Source: Bagarius yarrelli
Taxonomy: Eukaryota; Chordata; Actinopteri; Siluriformes; Sisoridae
Assembly: GCA_005784505.1 (NCBI GenBank)
Contig: VCAZ01000014.1
Coordinates: 1,516,741-1,580,740, forward strand
DNA length: 64,000 nt
Direction: 5' to 3'
Shown here: positions 21,644 to 32,703 of the stretch, one piece after another
How the letters are laid out: the number at the start of each line of letters is the position of its first letter
Numbering within the stretch: position 1 is the stretch's first letter
The notes under the pieces: generated by a model
Told to the model about the DNA's origin: nothing
What the model saw: the letters and a program-made list of their open reading frames with translations, nothing else
Database searches by the model: none
Program-made: the position numbers and the translations under genes

Positions 21644-21889
21644 GACCGACTGGTGCCTGTTAACGAGCATAACAAATGAAGCCAAAGAAAAAAGTAGTGC
21701 TGTGCATGCCTGAAATATTTTTTTTTATTGTTTTGTCTCTGGCTAAGTCTGGTATGTTTACTGTACATTTGTTAATTGTTAGCATTTATCGTACAGCGAG
21801 TAATTTTTAGTTTTTATAGTAAACTATAAATAAAATAGTATTTTATTGACATATAGTTGTAACAAGGGTAAAACAATTCATCGTCATTA

Positions 21890-22260
21890 ATTGTCATGTC
21901 GTTTGCTTTTGGAAGATATAATCCCGGCCAAATATGGTTGGCAGTTCTAACAATGCCGAGTGTATCGTAGGCCATCTGTCCACAGACACATCAAGGCTTT
22001 TATAGCATTTGGAGGCAAAATGCGATCGAGGCATTCTCGGCTCAACTGCTCTGTTCCAGATCATTCCTGAAACATGGCCATCGTGACAGATTTGTCTTTT
22101 CTCAGTAGGATTAGAACATGCGATTACATCAAAGTGTGAGCCAGTGCTGGGCTGCTGCTCTGGTTTTTTGGTGTCCCTCAGCAACCTGTTCGGTTTCTAA
22201 AGGACGCTTTACAAGGAATACCGATGGAGGAATTGATTGCAATTAGACACATTTATAGAC
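21890..22260. other. Unique block with CArG box, candidate enhancer
   Basis: Repeat-free, complex sequence with a perfect SRF CArG box CCAAATATGG at 21928-21937 and TCATTAATTGTCATG just upstream. The 96-codon minus frame (21894-22184) shows no recognised domain and is probably chance. Confidence 0.35.
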
Positions 22261-22329
22261 ACTGTACATTGTTTGTAGCTTTGTTAGCTAGTACTTATTT
22301 TTCTCTGCTTTGCATAGCCAACATTAGAG

Positions 22330-22550
22330 GGGCAGTGGTGGCTTGACTGGTTAAGGTGCTGAGTTGCTAATTTGGAGAATAGGAAGACCCAGGTTCAGCC
22401 AATCACTGTCGGGTCCTTGAGCAAGACCCTTAACCCTTCCTGCTCCAGGGGTGCTGTATCATAGCTGACCCTGCGCTTTGACCCCCAACTTACTAGGATA
22501 GGGTATGCGAAAAAAGCATTTCACTCTGCTCTAAAAAAGTATATATATAA
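22330..22550 (+). mobile_element. tRNA-derived SINE, single-unit form
   Basis: Head GGCAGTGGTGGCTTGACTGG, single B-box segment CCCAGGTTCAGCC, then GACCCTTAACCCTTCCTGC, CATAGCTGACCCTGCG and a tail AAGTATATATATAA. It is the reference copy for the expanded element at 5.54-5.94 kb. Confidence 0.8.
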
Positions 22551-22574
22551 AAGCATTTACATTAAATAAGTGTT

Positions 22575-22912
22575 TGAGGTACCAGTGACCAGTTTTTCTG
22601 CTTCTTGCCTTGAATTCGATGGGCTTTGATGATGAACCAGGACTCCTTCTACTCCACTGACCCAAGGCTAATTTCGTTTAATCACCATTACAATATGCTG
22701 TAATTAACAAAAATGTACATTGTCGCTCAGATAACGATGGGTTCCCCCTTGAGTCTGGTTCCTCTCAAGGTTTTTTCCCCACTTACCTTGCCACAGTCGC
22801 CACCGGCTTGCTCATTAGAACCAAACGTACATTTTTATTGTTACTGCATTCTGTGTAAAGCTGCTTTGAGACAATGTCTATTGTTAAAAGTGCAAAACAA
22901 AAGTGAATTGTT
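22575..22912 (+). mobile_element. LINE-type 3' region
   Basis: GGTACCAGTGACCAGTTTTT, CTACTCCACTGACCCAAGG, CGATGGGTTCCCCCTTGAG, TCTGGTTCCTCTCAAGG and AAGCTGCTTTGAGACAATG match the copy at 14.05 kb. The plus frame at 22713-22997 is a chance frame within it. Confidence 0.7.
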
Positions 22913-23111
22913 TGTGTGTAGCTGTGTGTTCACGCTCACTAATTTCAATCTTATCCTAACCAAAAAAATTATACCTACAGTACATATTATGAAATAATTA
23001 AAATAAACTTAAGAGCTGCTGAGGTATAAATCCTGAGTCTATTTTCTGTAATAAGTGACTCAGATCAATCAAAGTGAACTATTTTAACACTTTAAAAATG
23101 ATCTAGAACAC

Positions 23112-23442
23112 ATTCATTCCTACATCTTCTATACCTGCTTATTTCCTAATCCGGTGTCCCAATCTACTGCAGTCTATCCCAGCCATCTCTGAAAGGCAGG
23201 AGGGGGACACCCTGGACAGTTCACCAGTCCATCACAGGACCACACACACCTATGGGCAATTTAGAATCACCAACTAGTCTATCATACATGTTTTTGGACT
23301 GTGGAAGGAACCTGTAAAGAACCCATGCAAGCACAGGGAGAACATGCAAACTCCACACAGAAACACCCCTGCCAGGGAATTGAACCTGGGACCTTCTTGC
23401 TGCAAGGCAACAGTACTAACCACTAAGCCACCATGCTGCCCT
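23112..23442 (-). mobile_element. DANA-like SINE, full length
   Basis: Reverse orientation, from tail (CTATACCTGCTTATTTCC) to head (GTACTAACCACTAAGCCACC). B box complement GGGAATTGAACC at about 23376. Confidence 0.9.
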
Positions 23443-23739
23443 CTTCTAGAACACTTTAAATAAACTGATACTAATTCTGGTAACGAAGTAAATACATTCT
23501 ACAAGGTGCAACTAGTTTCTTTAGATGTAAAAGTAGTAAACTTTAAGAACCTGTCTAGTTCTATTTTTTTTATTTTGTGAGTAATTTCCATTAAAAAATG
23601 CAAATATGAAAACTTTATCAAAATCTGCAGATTTGTCAATATAAGCCAAGTATATTGCAGTATATTTTTTAGTATTGACTTTTTTCAGTTTATAAAAACT
23701 AAACTATTATCATAATATTTTTTTTTTTTGGAGTAAGTA

Positions 23740-24065
23740 ATGAAAAAATTTTTTATAATGCCGTCAGGTCTCGTTACGCTTGCCGGGTTTGTTGCTCTGC
23801 CGTTCCACCAGAAAGCAACTGTGACTTTCTCTTCCCATTTTGTAGACCATGTGCTCTATTATGTTGTCTGTGTCTTGTCATGTGAGTCTTTAAGTTTGTC
23901 TTGGTCTTGCTTTGTTGCATGCCACGGTTGGTGTTATTGTCAATGTCTCTGTTTATTGTCGTTCATGTCTTTATTTTTGTTTTTCGTTTTCATTGATTCG
24001 ACTGTCTTTTTTTCTATCCCATCTTCTGACTCATGACAGAAAGCAGGACCAAAACAAACCAAAAT
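23740..24065 (+). repeat. Unidentified dispersed-type sequence
   Basis: The T-rich strand (TTGTTGCATGCC, TTTATTGTCGTTCATGTC, TTTTTCGTTTTCATTG) resembles the style of the 43.9 kb and 17.4 kb (minus) repeats. The two overlapping frames here (23740-24036, 23912-24118) are cysteine/serine/phenylalanine-rich and look like chance translations. Confidence 0.3.
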
Positions 24066-24169
24066 ATAGTTTTATAAATACACAAACTATTTTGGATTAT
24101 TTTGAAATAATCAAGTAAACAAGAAACACCCTGAACACAATAAGGTAACAATTAACCAATGAAAAGACA

Positions 24170-24242
24170 GGGACAGACAGACAGACAGGTAGATAGGTGG
24201 ATAGATACAGCAGACAGACAGACAGATAAATAGATAGATAGA

Positions 24243-24300
<58 letters not shown>

Positions 24301-24302
24301 CG
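24170..24302. repeat. (GACA)n and (GATA)n microsatellite
   Basis: ACAGACAG units, then at least 14 GATA units. GATA/GACA arrays are common in fish and often hypervariable. Confidence 0.95.
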
Positions 24303-24324
24303 TCTGATATTTCTGTGCTTCTCT

Positions 24325-24625
24325 GATGTGAAAAAATGTAAATAGTAATTGTTTTATTTAAGTGAGACAGAAGTAAACAGATGATCTCTACAGCGTGGAG
24401 AACAACGAGGGGTCCTGGAAGTGATAGTTTGGCTGCCACAGACCCCCGATCTCAACATCATGGAGTCTGTCTGGGATTAGACGGAAAGAGGGAAGAGACA
24501 GAAAGATTTGAGTTGGTCTACATACACACAGAAGATCTGTAGTTAGTTCTCCAAGACGTTTGGAACAACCAACCTGGCGAGTGCTGTGAAAGGGTGATCA
24601 CACCAAATGTTGAATTGATCTGAAA
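24325..24625 (+). pseudogene. Tc1-like transposase fragment
   Basis: Translation around 24405-24480 gives VIVWLPQTPDLNIMESVWD, which is the C-terminal catalytic block of Tc1/mariner transposases with its catalytic glutamate in NIMESVW. It continues into a stop-broken region that still resembles EEL..VLQDVWNN. The N-terminal DNA-binding part and both first aspartates are missing. It is adjacent to the GATA array. Confidence 0.7.
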
Positions 24626-24904
24626 TTCTCTCACTGTTTATTTACTTATGAATGTGTTTTTTTATACATTTTATATATTATACAGTACATATTCACTAAT
24701 GTCTTCCCTGGAAAATAGAAAAACCACCTTGGAGCTTATCCACCATCATATTTTACAAACAGTGGATTTAGGAGAATTTCTCTCTGCATGCATTTTTCAT
24801 CATATTTCTTTATTTCACAGCACCAGAGCTTTAATAATAGATACATGTTTTTTTTACCCTCTGAATTTATGTACTGCGTAAAACCTCGGGCAACAAATTC
24901 TAAC

Positions 24905-24938
24905 TTTTTTCGCTTTCTTTCTTTCTTTCTTTCTTTCT

Positions 24939-24984
<46 letters not shown>

Positions 24985-25170
24985 ATATGCCGCTCCTGAG
25001 ATGCCAGTAATCAAGACCGCTCTCTCCACTCTGGACCAGTCTAACCCTTCCTGGTGACCCGCTTCTGGGTGATGATCACATCACATCATCATGGTGACTG
25101 AAGACGCTTCCACTTTGCCATGAAGACGTTTCATGCTGTTTTTTAAGGTCTTGTGACTACAGTGTTAACT
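24905..25170 (+). mobile_element. (CTTT)n/(CT)n tract plus LINE 3' module
   Basis: CTTT then CT repeats (24912-24982) run straight into CTACATATGCCGCTCCTGAG and then CCAGTAATCAAGACCGCTC, GATGATCACATCACATCATC and TTTGCCATGAAGACGTTTC. The same order, including the CT tract, is seen at 37.48-37.80 kb, so the microsatellite travels with the element. The arginine/glutamate-rich minus frame (24736-25029) and the plus frame (24788-25057) are artefacts of the tract. Confidence 0.7.
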
Positions 25171-25290
25171 ACTTGTGACTACAGTTAAAGACATTCTATG
25201 ACTGTTCAACATCTAAACCTAAAAGTAAAAGTGTGTAAAATAAAAATAAAATAAATAGTGTCCCTGTGCTGGAAAAGAAGTGTTTAAAGT

Positions 25291-25359
25291 GACTCTGTGA
25301 TCCCCATGACCCAGAATTAGAAAATAAGCGGGTATAAAAGATGAATGAATGAATGAATC
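25291..25359 (+). mobile_element. DANA-like SINE tail fragment
   Basis: GTGATCCCCATGACCCAGAA, then TTAGAAAATAAGCGGGTAT and GATGAATGAATGAATGAATC. Only the 3' end is present. Confidence 0.8.
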
Positions 25360-26030
25360 ACATTTCAATATGAAAAGTATTCTATAAATAAGACTCATTA
25401 AAATTGTTCAATAAAAAACCTTTATAAAATGCAGATAAGTTGTCAGAATAATAATTTTGGTTAATCGGTAATCAGTTAGTTTGGCACAATAAGGTGTGCA
25501 ATCTATTAGTCAGGCCTTGTTGAACCCTAGGAGTTTGTGGTGGAGAAAACAGTGTCGAGTGTGAGTTAGTTTAATCTTTTCCTCTTTTTTCGGAGATGAG
25601 GAGTAGTTAAACCCAAGCAGGGTTTATTATAAACACTGCTGAGAGGGAATAAGCAGAGGAGCAGGTTTGATACTGTTACTGGATATCCAGGAAGGAACGC
25701 TGAGGCTGAATAGAGGCAGGAGGTAGCCAGGAGCTGATGGAGCTGAGGAACAGGTGTAGGAGTCTGGGAAGGAATCGCTGGAGAGAAGCAGGGAGAACAT
25801 CATTGGAGCAAAGTGTGTGGAGCTTTAGAAGGAGTCGGTGAAGATCGAAAGGGAAATAGAGAAGGAAGGAGTCCTTATGTCACATTTGTGAGACCAAACA
25901 GTGACAGTAACACTCAAATTACTCGAATTTTCAGTTTGTTTGATGTAAAATTACACTGTTTAGAATGTTTGTATAATAATGTGCTGCTGCGGCTCTTGTT
26001 TATTGGCCCTCGACGGAATAAAGAGTCTGG

Positions 26031-26493
26031 CATGGGTGCAGGCTTAGTGGTTTGCACTCTTGCCTCACAGTAAGAGGGTCCTGGGTTCGATTCCCGGGCA
26101 GGGGTCTTTCTGTGTGGAGTTTGCATGTTCTCCCTGTGCTTGCATGGGTTTTCTCCGGTGTCCAGTCCAGTCCAAAAACATGTATTGTAGACTGATTGGT
26201 GATTCTAAATTTCCCATAGGAGTGATTTTGGGAAGTGGTGGTTAAGGTGTTGGACTTATACCAAAAAGACTGGGGTTCGATTCCCAGTGCCACCACTATT
26301 GGGCCCCTGAGCAAGCACCCTAACCCCCAATTGCGCAGTTGTATAAAAGAGGTAAGTCACTCTGGATTAGGGCTGTAAATGTAACTGAGATGGACTGGTG
26401 ACCTGTCCAGGGTGGACCCCTCCTGCCTTTAGCTCCAGCTGATCCCTGTGACCCCGAATTAGGATACAAGTAGGCATAAAAGATGAATAAATG
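26031..26493 (+). mobile_element. DANA-like SINE interrupted by a V-SINE
   Basis: The first part (26031-26229) runs from the head (TTAGTGGTTTGCACTCTTGC, B box GGGTTCGATTCCC) to CCCATAGGAGTGATTT. The second part (26389-26493) resumes with GATGGACTGGTGACCTGTCC and ends AAAGATGAATAAATG. The V-SINE in between is in the same orientation. Confidence 0.9.
26230..26388 (+). mobile_element. V-SINE-like element nested in a DANA-like SINE
   Basis: GGGAAGTGGTGGTTAAGGTG starts the head; GGGGTTCGATTCCCAGTGCC is the B box; GGGCCCCTGAGCAAGCACCC and CACTCTGGATTAGGGCTG end it. It splits the host SINE in the variable GT-rich region. Confidence 0.9.
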
Positions 26494-26499
26494 TATTAT

Positions 26500-26632
26500 A
26501 ATGTTTCAAAATTATTGTTTTTTTTTGGTTTTTGGGTATTTTATTGTTGGGTGCCAATATTTCTGCCTTTGCCAACTGACAATTGGTATAATTCAAGTAT
26601 AAAAAGCTCTAATTTAATACTAATACTAATAC

Positions 26633-26665
<33 letters not shown>

Positions 26666-27455
26666 TGCATTTTACAAATTAGTTCATAGTTACCAGCATT
26701 TTCATGTAATTATATTCTTACTGGGTTTTTTTTTCAATGAAATATATTGTTTAAATGCTGTACTTGAAAACGTGTAGTTTTGTTTACTCATCACTCGAGT
26801 TAATGACAGTATAACAGAACAGAGAAACACTCGGCCTGCTGTAAGAAGATTGAGCTAAAACTTGTCTTATCCTGGATTATTCTTGAGATTAATTTAAATA
26901 ACATACTGTATAATATTGACTCAGAGACAATAAGGAGCTAATCCTCAACTAATACCATGTGCTCGAGCTTTACTCAGAATGTAAGCTCTGGAAACTGAAT
27001 ACTTAAAGACTTCATACCAAATCAATGAGTATCACTGAAATATATAAGAACATTAAAGGATCTTATACATTATATTGCCAAGCAAATTATAGAACAACTT
27101 CAATTATTCACAAACAAATATTTTAATTATTTTTGAACATTTTAGTCATTAATTCCAGTTATATATTTTTCCATATGAACAAATAATAATTCTGTTCATT
27201 TCTTGCCATTTTTGTCGATATGGTCTGTTGTTTTCAACCTCAATAGCCAATAATAAGTTTTTCTAATACGATTAATTAACAATTTCATCTATTTTCAACC
27301 GAATTTCTCAGTAACTTTATTTATTTCCAAACATTTTCGTCAGTTAGTTCAGATGTTTTCAGTGGTTTCAGTCATTATTACTTAGCAAATAAGTTTTATA
27401 ACAGTTTATTATAGATATAATTTACTATAGATATTATATTTTATATAATATTTGC
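26500..27455. other. AT-rich, no gene recognised
   Basis: It contains a (TAA)n tract at about 26612-26662. The remainder is AT-rich with no repeat family or coding frame recognised. Confidence 0.35.
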
Positions 27456-27457
27456 CA

Positions 27458-27812
27458 GGGCAGCATGGTGGCTTAGTGGTTAGCACAGTAAGAGGGCCCG
27501 GGTTCGAATTCCCTGCAGGGGTCTTTCTGTGTGGAGTTTGTGTGTTCTCCCTGTGCTTGCGTGGGTTTACTCTGGGTTCTCCAGTTTCCTCCTACAGTCC
27601 AAAAACATGTATATTAGATTGATAAGTGATTCTAAGTTGCCCATTGGAGTAAGTGTGAGTGTATGTGTGTGGTCCTGTGATGGACTAGCGACCTGTCCAG
27701 GGTGTCCCCCTCCTGCCTTTAGCCCTTTCAGAGACGGCTGGGATAGACTCCTGCAGATCCCTGTGACCCCGAATTAGGGAATAAGGGTATAGAAGATAAA
27801 TGAATGAATAAT
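27458..27812 (+). mobile_element. DANA-like SINE, full length
   Basis: Head GGGCAGCATGGTGGCTTAGT, B box GGGTTCGAATTCC, full body, tail GACCCCGAATTAGGGAATAA and TGAATGAATA. A small deletion removes the segment between TTAGCACAG and TAAGAGGGCC. The open frame 27529-27777 is the translated SINE. Confidence 0.92.
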
Positions 27813-28436
27813 ATTTGGTTTATTATATTTAAACAGGCAGTAATTCTGGTAATTACCAATCATTTTAGTTCTGTTTATTTGCAATCAATTTAGTTGGTTT
27901 TATTCAGTTATTTTTTAACTGGGTTAACTATTTTCACTGTATTAAATAAAACTGTGATATTACAACTGCACATTAAGATTTTAGTTTTAAAATCCTTAAT
28001 ACTCCTATGAGATATTTATTCGAATATTTTATGTTTTTAATTTATATAGCCATGGCCAAAAGTCTGGGGAATGACACAAATATAAAGTATTCTGCCTTAG
28101 TTTTTATAATGACATTAATAAAATATTCTCCAGAATGGTATAAAGAGCGATCAGATAACTTATCGATTTTAAAATACCTTTGCCCTAAAAATAAACATAA
28201 TCCTCTAAAAGCACTTCAAGAAAAAGGACGAGCTGTCATATCAGTAATTCTCTCAGTTGATGAAGACGATGCTAGTGTTCGCTGTCATACTGATTGAGTT
28301 CAAATGACAGACTGGAAGATTTGAAAGATGACTGGCGCTTGAAATCCTTGTTCTGTTCTGTTAACCATGGTCACTCGCAGGGAAATACATGCAGTCGTTT
28401 ATTCTTAGCACAAAAAGGGAATTTACAGGTAAAGAT

Positions 28437-28622
28437 AATGCATTTACATTTCTGTGATTTGGCAGACGTCCTTATCCAGAGCGACACATTTATTCTATTT
28501 ATACAACTGAGCAATTGGGATCTAAGGGCCTTGCTTTGGGGCCCAGCAGTGGTAAATCAGGTGCTGTCAATCAAACCTACAAACCTCCAGTTAGCAGTCC
28601 AACATCTTCCTATATTGCTGCT
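28437..28622 (-). mobile_element. V-SINE-like element nested in the Tc1 element
   Basis: Reverse orientation: GCATTTACATTTCTGTGATT, TGGCAGACGTCCTTATCC, GGGCCCAGCAGTGG and AGTCCAACATCTTCC. The transposon sequence resumes at about 28605-28625 with ATATTGCTGCTAGTATGATT. Confidence 0.85.
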
Positions 28623-29689
28623 AGTATGATTTGACCTAAATCAACCATTTATCAGATTATCAAGAACTTGAAGGAAAGGGGTTCGGTTGATTTGATGAAG
28701 GCTTCAAGGTGCTCAAGAAAGTCTAGCAAGTAGCAAGTTGTTTCCTAAGTTGATTTGGGTGTGGGATTTGGGTATGGGATCTGGGCACCACCCGTGCAAA
28801 GCTTACTAAAGAATGGCAGCAGGCAAGTGTGAGTGCATCTGCACACTAATGAAGCAAAGACTTTTTAAGGATGGCCTGGTTTCGAGAAGTGCAGCAAAGA
28901 AGGACAAGACCCTTGTCTTTAAGTAAAACATCAGGGACAGACTGATTTTCTGCGAAAGGTACAGGGATTGGACTGCTAGAGGCTGAAGTAATTTTCTATA
29001 ATAATTACTTTCTGACTGTTTGGCGTATCCAGAAAAGGCTTGTCCGGAGAAGATAAGCTCTTCAGTCCTGTGTCAACATCCTGGGACCACTCAAGTGTGG
29101 GGTTGCTTTTCAGCCTAAGAACAAAGCCAGGAATAAAAAATATACTACAAAAAACTTTCTCCAAGAGCAACTTCTCCCAACCATCCAGAAACAGCATGAT
29201 GGAAAAGGCAAAAGTAATAACTAAGTGGTTTAAGGAACGAGACATGGAGATTTTGGGTCCATGGTCAGAAAACTCATCAAACCCTTAATCCACCACTGAG
29301 AACTGGTGGCCAATCCTTAAAAGGAGGTGATACTGGTGCAATCCTAAAACAAACCCTTAATCCCACTGGAACAATTTCCCAGGTGGCCAATTCCTTAAAG
29401 TGTAAAGTGATTACTTAGTGGTTATGGTGTGGATTCCTATGGCCCTTAAAGGTCCTCAGAAGATTATGGGTTCAATTCCCAGTAAAAATAATGAATGAGG
29501 GCCCAGTGGTAAAGTTATTACCACTGGAGCATGGCCCTTAAAAAATGCTCAAACAAATGATTGCTGGCATGTCATTGGATAAAAAAAATAAATGAATGAG
29601 GGCATCTGCAATGCCAAATGCCAAAAAAATGGTCAAACATTGCATTGATGGATATATATTATATATTTAAAATTGAAGTTTATTCTTTG

Positions 29690-29880
29690 TAATTGGGTTA
29701 TTTTATCAAATCCTTGACACACTTTGACGCTGAAGCAGCAAAACTTTATATTTCACTTTTAAAATTGGTTTTTTTTAAAAAAGCATTTAACATTTCCTTG
29801 ACACTTCGGAATGACGCTTTTAAGCAGCAAACTTTATATTTCACTTTTAAAAGGTTTTTTGTTACAAAAAGCATGTAGTC
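29690..29880. repeat. Imperfect ~110-bp duplication at the Tc1 3' end
   Basis: CCTTGACACACTTTGACGCT, AGCAGCAAAACTTTATATTT and CACTTTTAAAA recur as CCTTGACACTTCGGAATGAC, AGCAGCAAACTTTATATTTC and ACTTTTAAAAGG. Tandem duplication of the terminal region of the element. Confidence 0.75.
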
Positions 29881-29965
29881 GGAATGTTTTATTCCCTAAA
29901 AATATTTATCAAGATCTTCAATCTTCATCTTGCCAAAAATTTGATGTACCATCATTTAAATTACT

Positions 29966-30186
29966 GGCATTTGGCAGATGCCCCTGTCCAGAGCGACTAA
30001 CACTTCTCAAACCTTTTAACTTTAGCTGAGCGGTTGAGGGTTTAGGGCTTTGCACAGGGGCCCTGCGGTGGCAGCTTAATGGTGCTGTAAAAGGGCCCTG
30101 CTGTGACAGCTTAATGGTGCTGGAATTTAAACCGATGACCTTCCAATCAGCAGTTCATCACTCAAATCACTAAACTACCACTTTCC
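29966..30186 (-). mobile_element. V-SINE-like element with internal duplication
   Basis: Reverse orientation: CTGGCATTTGGCAGATGCCC, then GGGCCCTGCGGTGGCAGCTT and again GGGCCCTGCTGTGACAGCTT about 40 bp later, so a ~40-bp internal segment is duplicated. The end is AAATCACTAAACTACCAC. Confidence 0.8.
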
Positions 30187-30429
30187 AGTCCATAATCTGT
30201 TTTGCCATTAAAGGAAGTCTTTATTAATGCCACACATTACATTAAAAGCGCTTCCCATATTCCGACTTTAAACTTGGGTTCAAATAGCAGGGTCAGTTAT
30301 GACGCTGGAGCAGAGAGAAGGTCCAAGGCCCTGTTCAAGAGCCTAACAGTGGCAGCTTGATAGTGCTAAGGTCTAATCTCTGATCTTCCAGTGAACAGCC
30401 AAGAGCCAAAACCATTTAGGCCTTCACTT

Positions 30430-30900
30430 TAGATTTAACAAAATGATAAATAAAATAACTCTGATAATATGATTCCCATCAATGCCTTCACAGAGCTGTA
30501 GAGTAAAAACCCCTAATCTTCTTCCCTTAGCAAAGCAAGCAAAGCGTGTGCACATGGAGCTAATCAGCATGCCGAGGCCGCCGCATTCTATCAACACATC
30601 AGTCTGGTATTTCAAGATAGCCCGCTTTCTGGAGATGGGGTCGCAGAATCATTATCGATGGGTGACAAATCTTGGCTGAGAAATGGGATTACAGCTGAAC
30701 TGTGACATCTGGAGAACACCATTCCAGAGTGCCACTACACATCTGGCACACGCAGTCCATATGGAAAACAAAGGTAGATAAATTTAGCAGAAAAATCTCC
30801 TGGAGTCTTGCAGCGCCAAGCAACATATGGCAGCCAAAATATAGCCTGAAAGTTAAAGAATTAACACACTCATTTAAGGTTACAGAAATTAACATGAAGC
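30430..30900. other. Unique block, candidate regulatory sequence
   Basis: Repeat-free, complex sequence of nearly 500 bp. It contains GGAGCTAATCAGCATGCC (about 30555-30575) and TCCATATGGAAAACAAAGG near 30757 (an E-box CATATG beside a SOX-like ACAAAG). Several short frames run through it on both strands but none shows a domain. Among the best CNE candidates in the window. Confidence 0.35.
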
Positions 30901-30968
30901 CAAGTGTGTGTTTAAAATGTTGCAGGTTTGTAAAGAGTGTTTAATAACACTCTTTATATTTTTTATGG

Positions 30969-31171
30969 GTGGAGGTGATGGTTAAGCGCAAAGGTTAAGA
31001 TGTTCAACTGCTAACCAGGAGATTGCGGGTTTGATTCCCAGAACCACCAAGTTACCACTGTTGGGCCCATGACAAGGGCCCTTAACCCCCATTTGCTCAG
31101 CTGTATAAATAAAATAAAAATGTAAGTTACTCTGGATAAGGGTGTCTGCCAAATGCTGATAATGTAAATGT
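30969..31171 (+). mobile_element. V-SINE-like element, full length
   Basis: Head GGAGGTGATGGTTAAGCGC, B box GCGGGTTTGATTCCC, then CACTGTTGGGCCCATGACAA and tail CTCTGGATAAGGGTGTCTGC, AAATGCTGATAATGTAAATG. Confidence 0.88.
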
Positions 31172-31313
31172 TTATTTGTCAGGAATTTCACAGGGTTTAA
31201 TATTATTTTCCCAACAAATTTGTGTGAAAGACAAGATTTTTAACCTCTTTTATGAATATACCCCACCACATGGAAGTATACTTTAGAATTAAGTACAGTA
31301 AGATGCATTAAAT

Positions 31314-31431
31314 TTTAGTATGTTGTATTATAGTATAAACTATAGCGTATTATAGTATGTTGTATTCTAGTATAAACTATAGCGTATTATAGTATGTTGT
31401 ATTATAGTATAAACTATAGCGTATTATAGTA
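31314..31431. repeat. 37-bp tandem repeat, about three units
   Basis: TGTTGTATT(A/C)TAGTATAAAC followed by TATAGCGTATTATAGTA recurs at 31321, 31358 and 31395. Confidence 0.9.
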
Positions 31432-31762
31432 GAAACTCTGGGAAATTGATAAACTGTAATAAACTGTAATATACTTTATAAGCGACTAAAGACTAGATCA
31501 TATTATAGTGTTCGCTTCGTTATAGTATTTACACTCGGTTGATATATACACCAAACTATAAAAAGAACTCTACTGAACTAATAAACAATAATTTTAAGAG
31601 ATGTTAATGGGAAAAGGTGTGTTCCAGATCCCCGTTTCTGTCATTGATTCATTTCGTTTTGTTCATTTTAGGGATTTTGTGTGTGTTGCATTGCTACACT
31701 TTTGCTCTGATTTGTGCTGTACGTGTTATCACATCACATACTAATTGCTATAGTAATTAATG

Positions 31763-32093
31763 TAGCACAGTGGCTTAGTGGTTAGCACGGTTGCCTTACA
31801 GTAAGAAGGTCCTTGGTTCGATTTCCAGGCAGAGGTCTTGTTGTCGGAAGTTTGCATGTTCTCCCTGTGCTTGTGTGGGTTTACTCCGGGTTCTCCGGTT
31901 TCCTTCCACAGTCCAAAAACATGTATGTTAGATTGATTGGTGATTCTAAATTGCCCATAGGAGTGAGTGTGTGTGTGGCCCTGTGACGGACTGGTGACCT
32001 GTCAGGGGTGTATCCCTCCTGCTTTTCGCCCTTTCAGAGACGGCTGGGATAGACTCCAGCAGATCCCTGTGACCCCGAATTAGGGAATAACTT
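31763..32093 (+). mobile_element. DANA-like SINE, full length
   Basis: Head CACAGTGGCTTAGTGGTTAG, B box TTGGTTCGATTTCC, complete body and tail CCCCGAATTAGGGAATAAC. Confidence 0.92.
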
Positions 32094-32169
32094 AGGGAAA
32101 AGGGAAAAATCTGTAATCATACAGAGTGGGATGTAAAGTCTAAAACTAATTTACAGTCAGGATTCAGAC

Positions 32170-32430
32170 ATCATTAGTTGCAAAACTAGAGCACATGCAA
32201 GTAAAGCATTTTGTGGAGACGGGACAGAGACCTTGGCGTCGTTCTCTTGTACTGTTTTTTCTTTTGAAATGTAGATGCGCTTGACGAGTCTCTAATTAGC
32301 GAGGATGAAAGGCTGCATTAGAAATGGTAATGAAGTATGTCTCTGAAAAGCCTAGCGTAAAGGGAGAAAGGCTTAAACTCAACCCATAAACATCACAGCT
32401 TCCTCAACAAACTTCTCAACAAAGTTCAAT
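32170..32430. other. Unique block, candidate regulatory sequence
   Basis: Complex sequence with CTCTAATTAGCGAGG near 32290-32304 and GCATTAGAAATGGTAATGA (homeodomain-like cores). No repeat or frame recognised. Confidence 0.3.
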
Positions 32431-32644
32431 AATCCTCCTAAAGGAAAAGGATAAGAAGGCGTATTATTGGTTTTTTCCATGATTATTATATTGTCTGGTG
32501 AAATTTGGTATTGGGGATTAAGACAAAAGAAGCTAATTAATTTCCATTTAATTTCCATTGAAAAGCTTTATCGTGTTTTGTTGCAATTTATTGTGTACAT
32601 TTGAGCTCATCTTAGATTCTGTATAAATGAGGTATCAATAGCGA

Positions 32645-32703
32645 TATTCAACCCAGGTCTTCATGTTGGTTGTCCAACACCTTAACTACTAGGCTACCAC
32701 TTC
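32645..32703 (-). mobile_element. V-SINE head fragment
   Basis: TCAACCCAGGTCTTCATG, TTGTCCAACACCTTAACTAC and TAGGCTACCACTTC match the reverse complement of the head. The rest is missing. Confidence 0.6.

Larger units (their letters stand above)
28046..29880 (+). pseudogene. Tc1-like transposon, nearly full length, dead
   Basis: The left end reads CCATGGCCAAAAGTCTGGGG near 28050, typical of a Tc1 subfamily whose inverted ends contain TGGCCAAAAG. Transposase coding remnants include GAAAGTCTAGCAAG (28720), AAAAACATCAGGGACAGACTG-like text (28927) and a final EILGPW-type block at 29200-29280 (open frame 29040-29288: KVITKWFKERDMEILGPW). The third catalytic motif is degraded to SSNP and the DDE triad is not intact. 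The 3' region around 29700-29880 repeats GAAGCAGCAAAACTTTATA twice. A V-SINE interrupts it at 28437. Internal deletions and stops make it non-functional. Confidence 0.75.

Noticed and set aside
28007..28297. 96-codon plus frame near the left end of the Tc1 element
   Set aside because: It lies in the non-coding left part of the transposon and shows no transposase motif.
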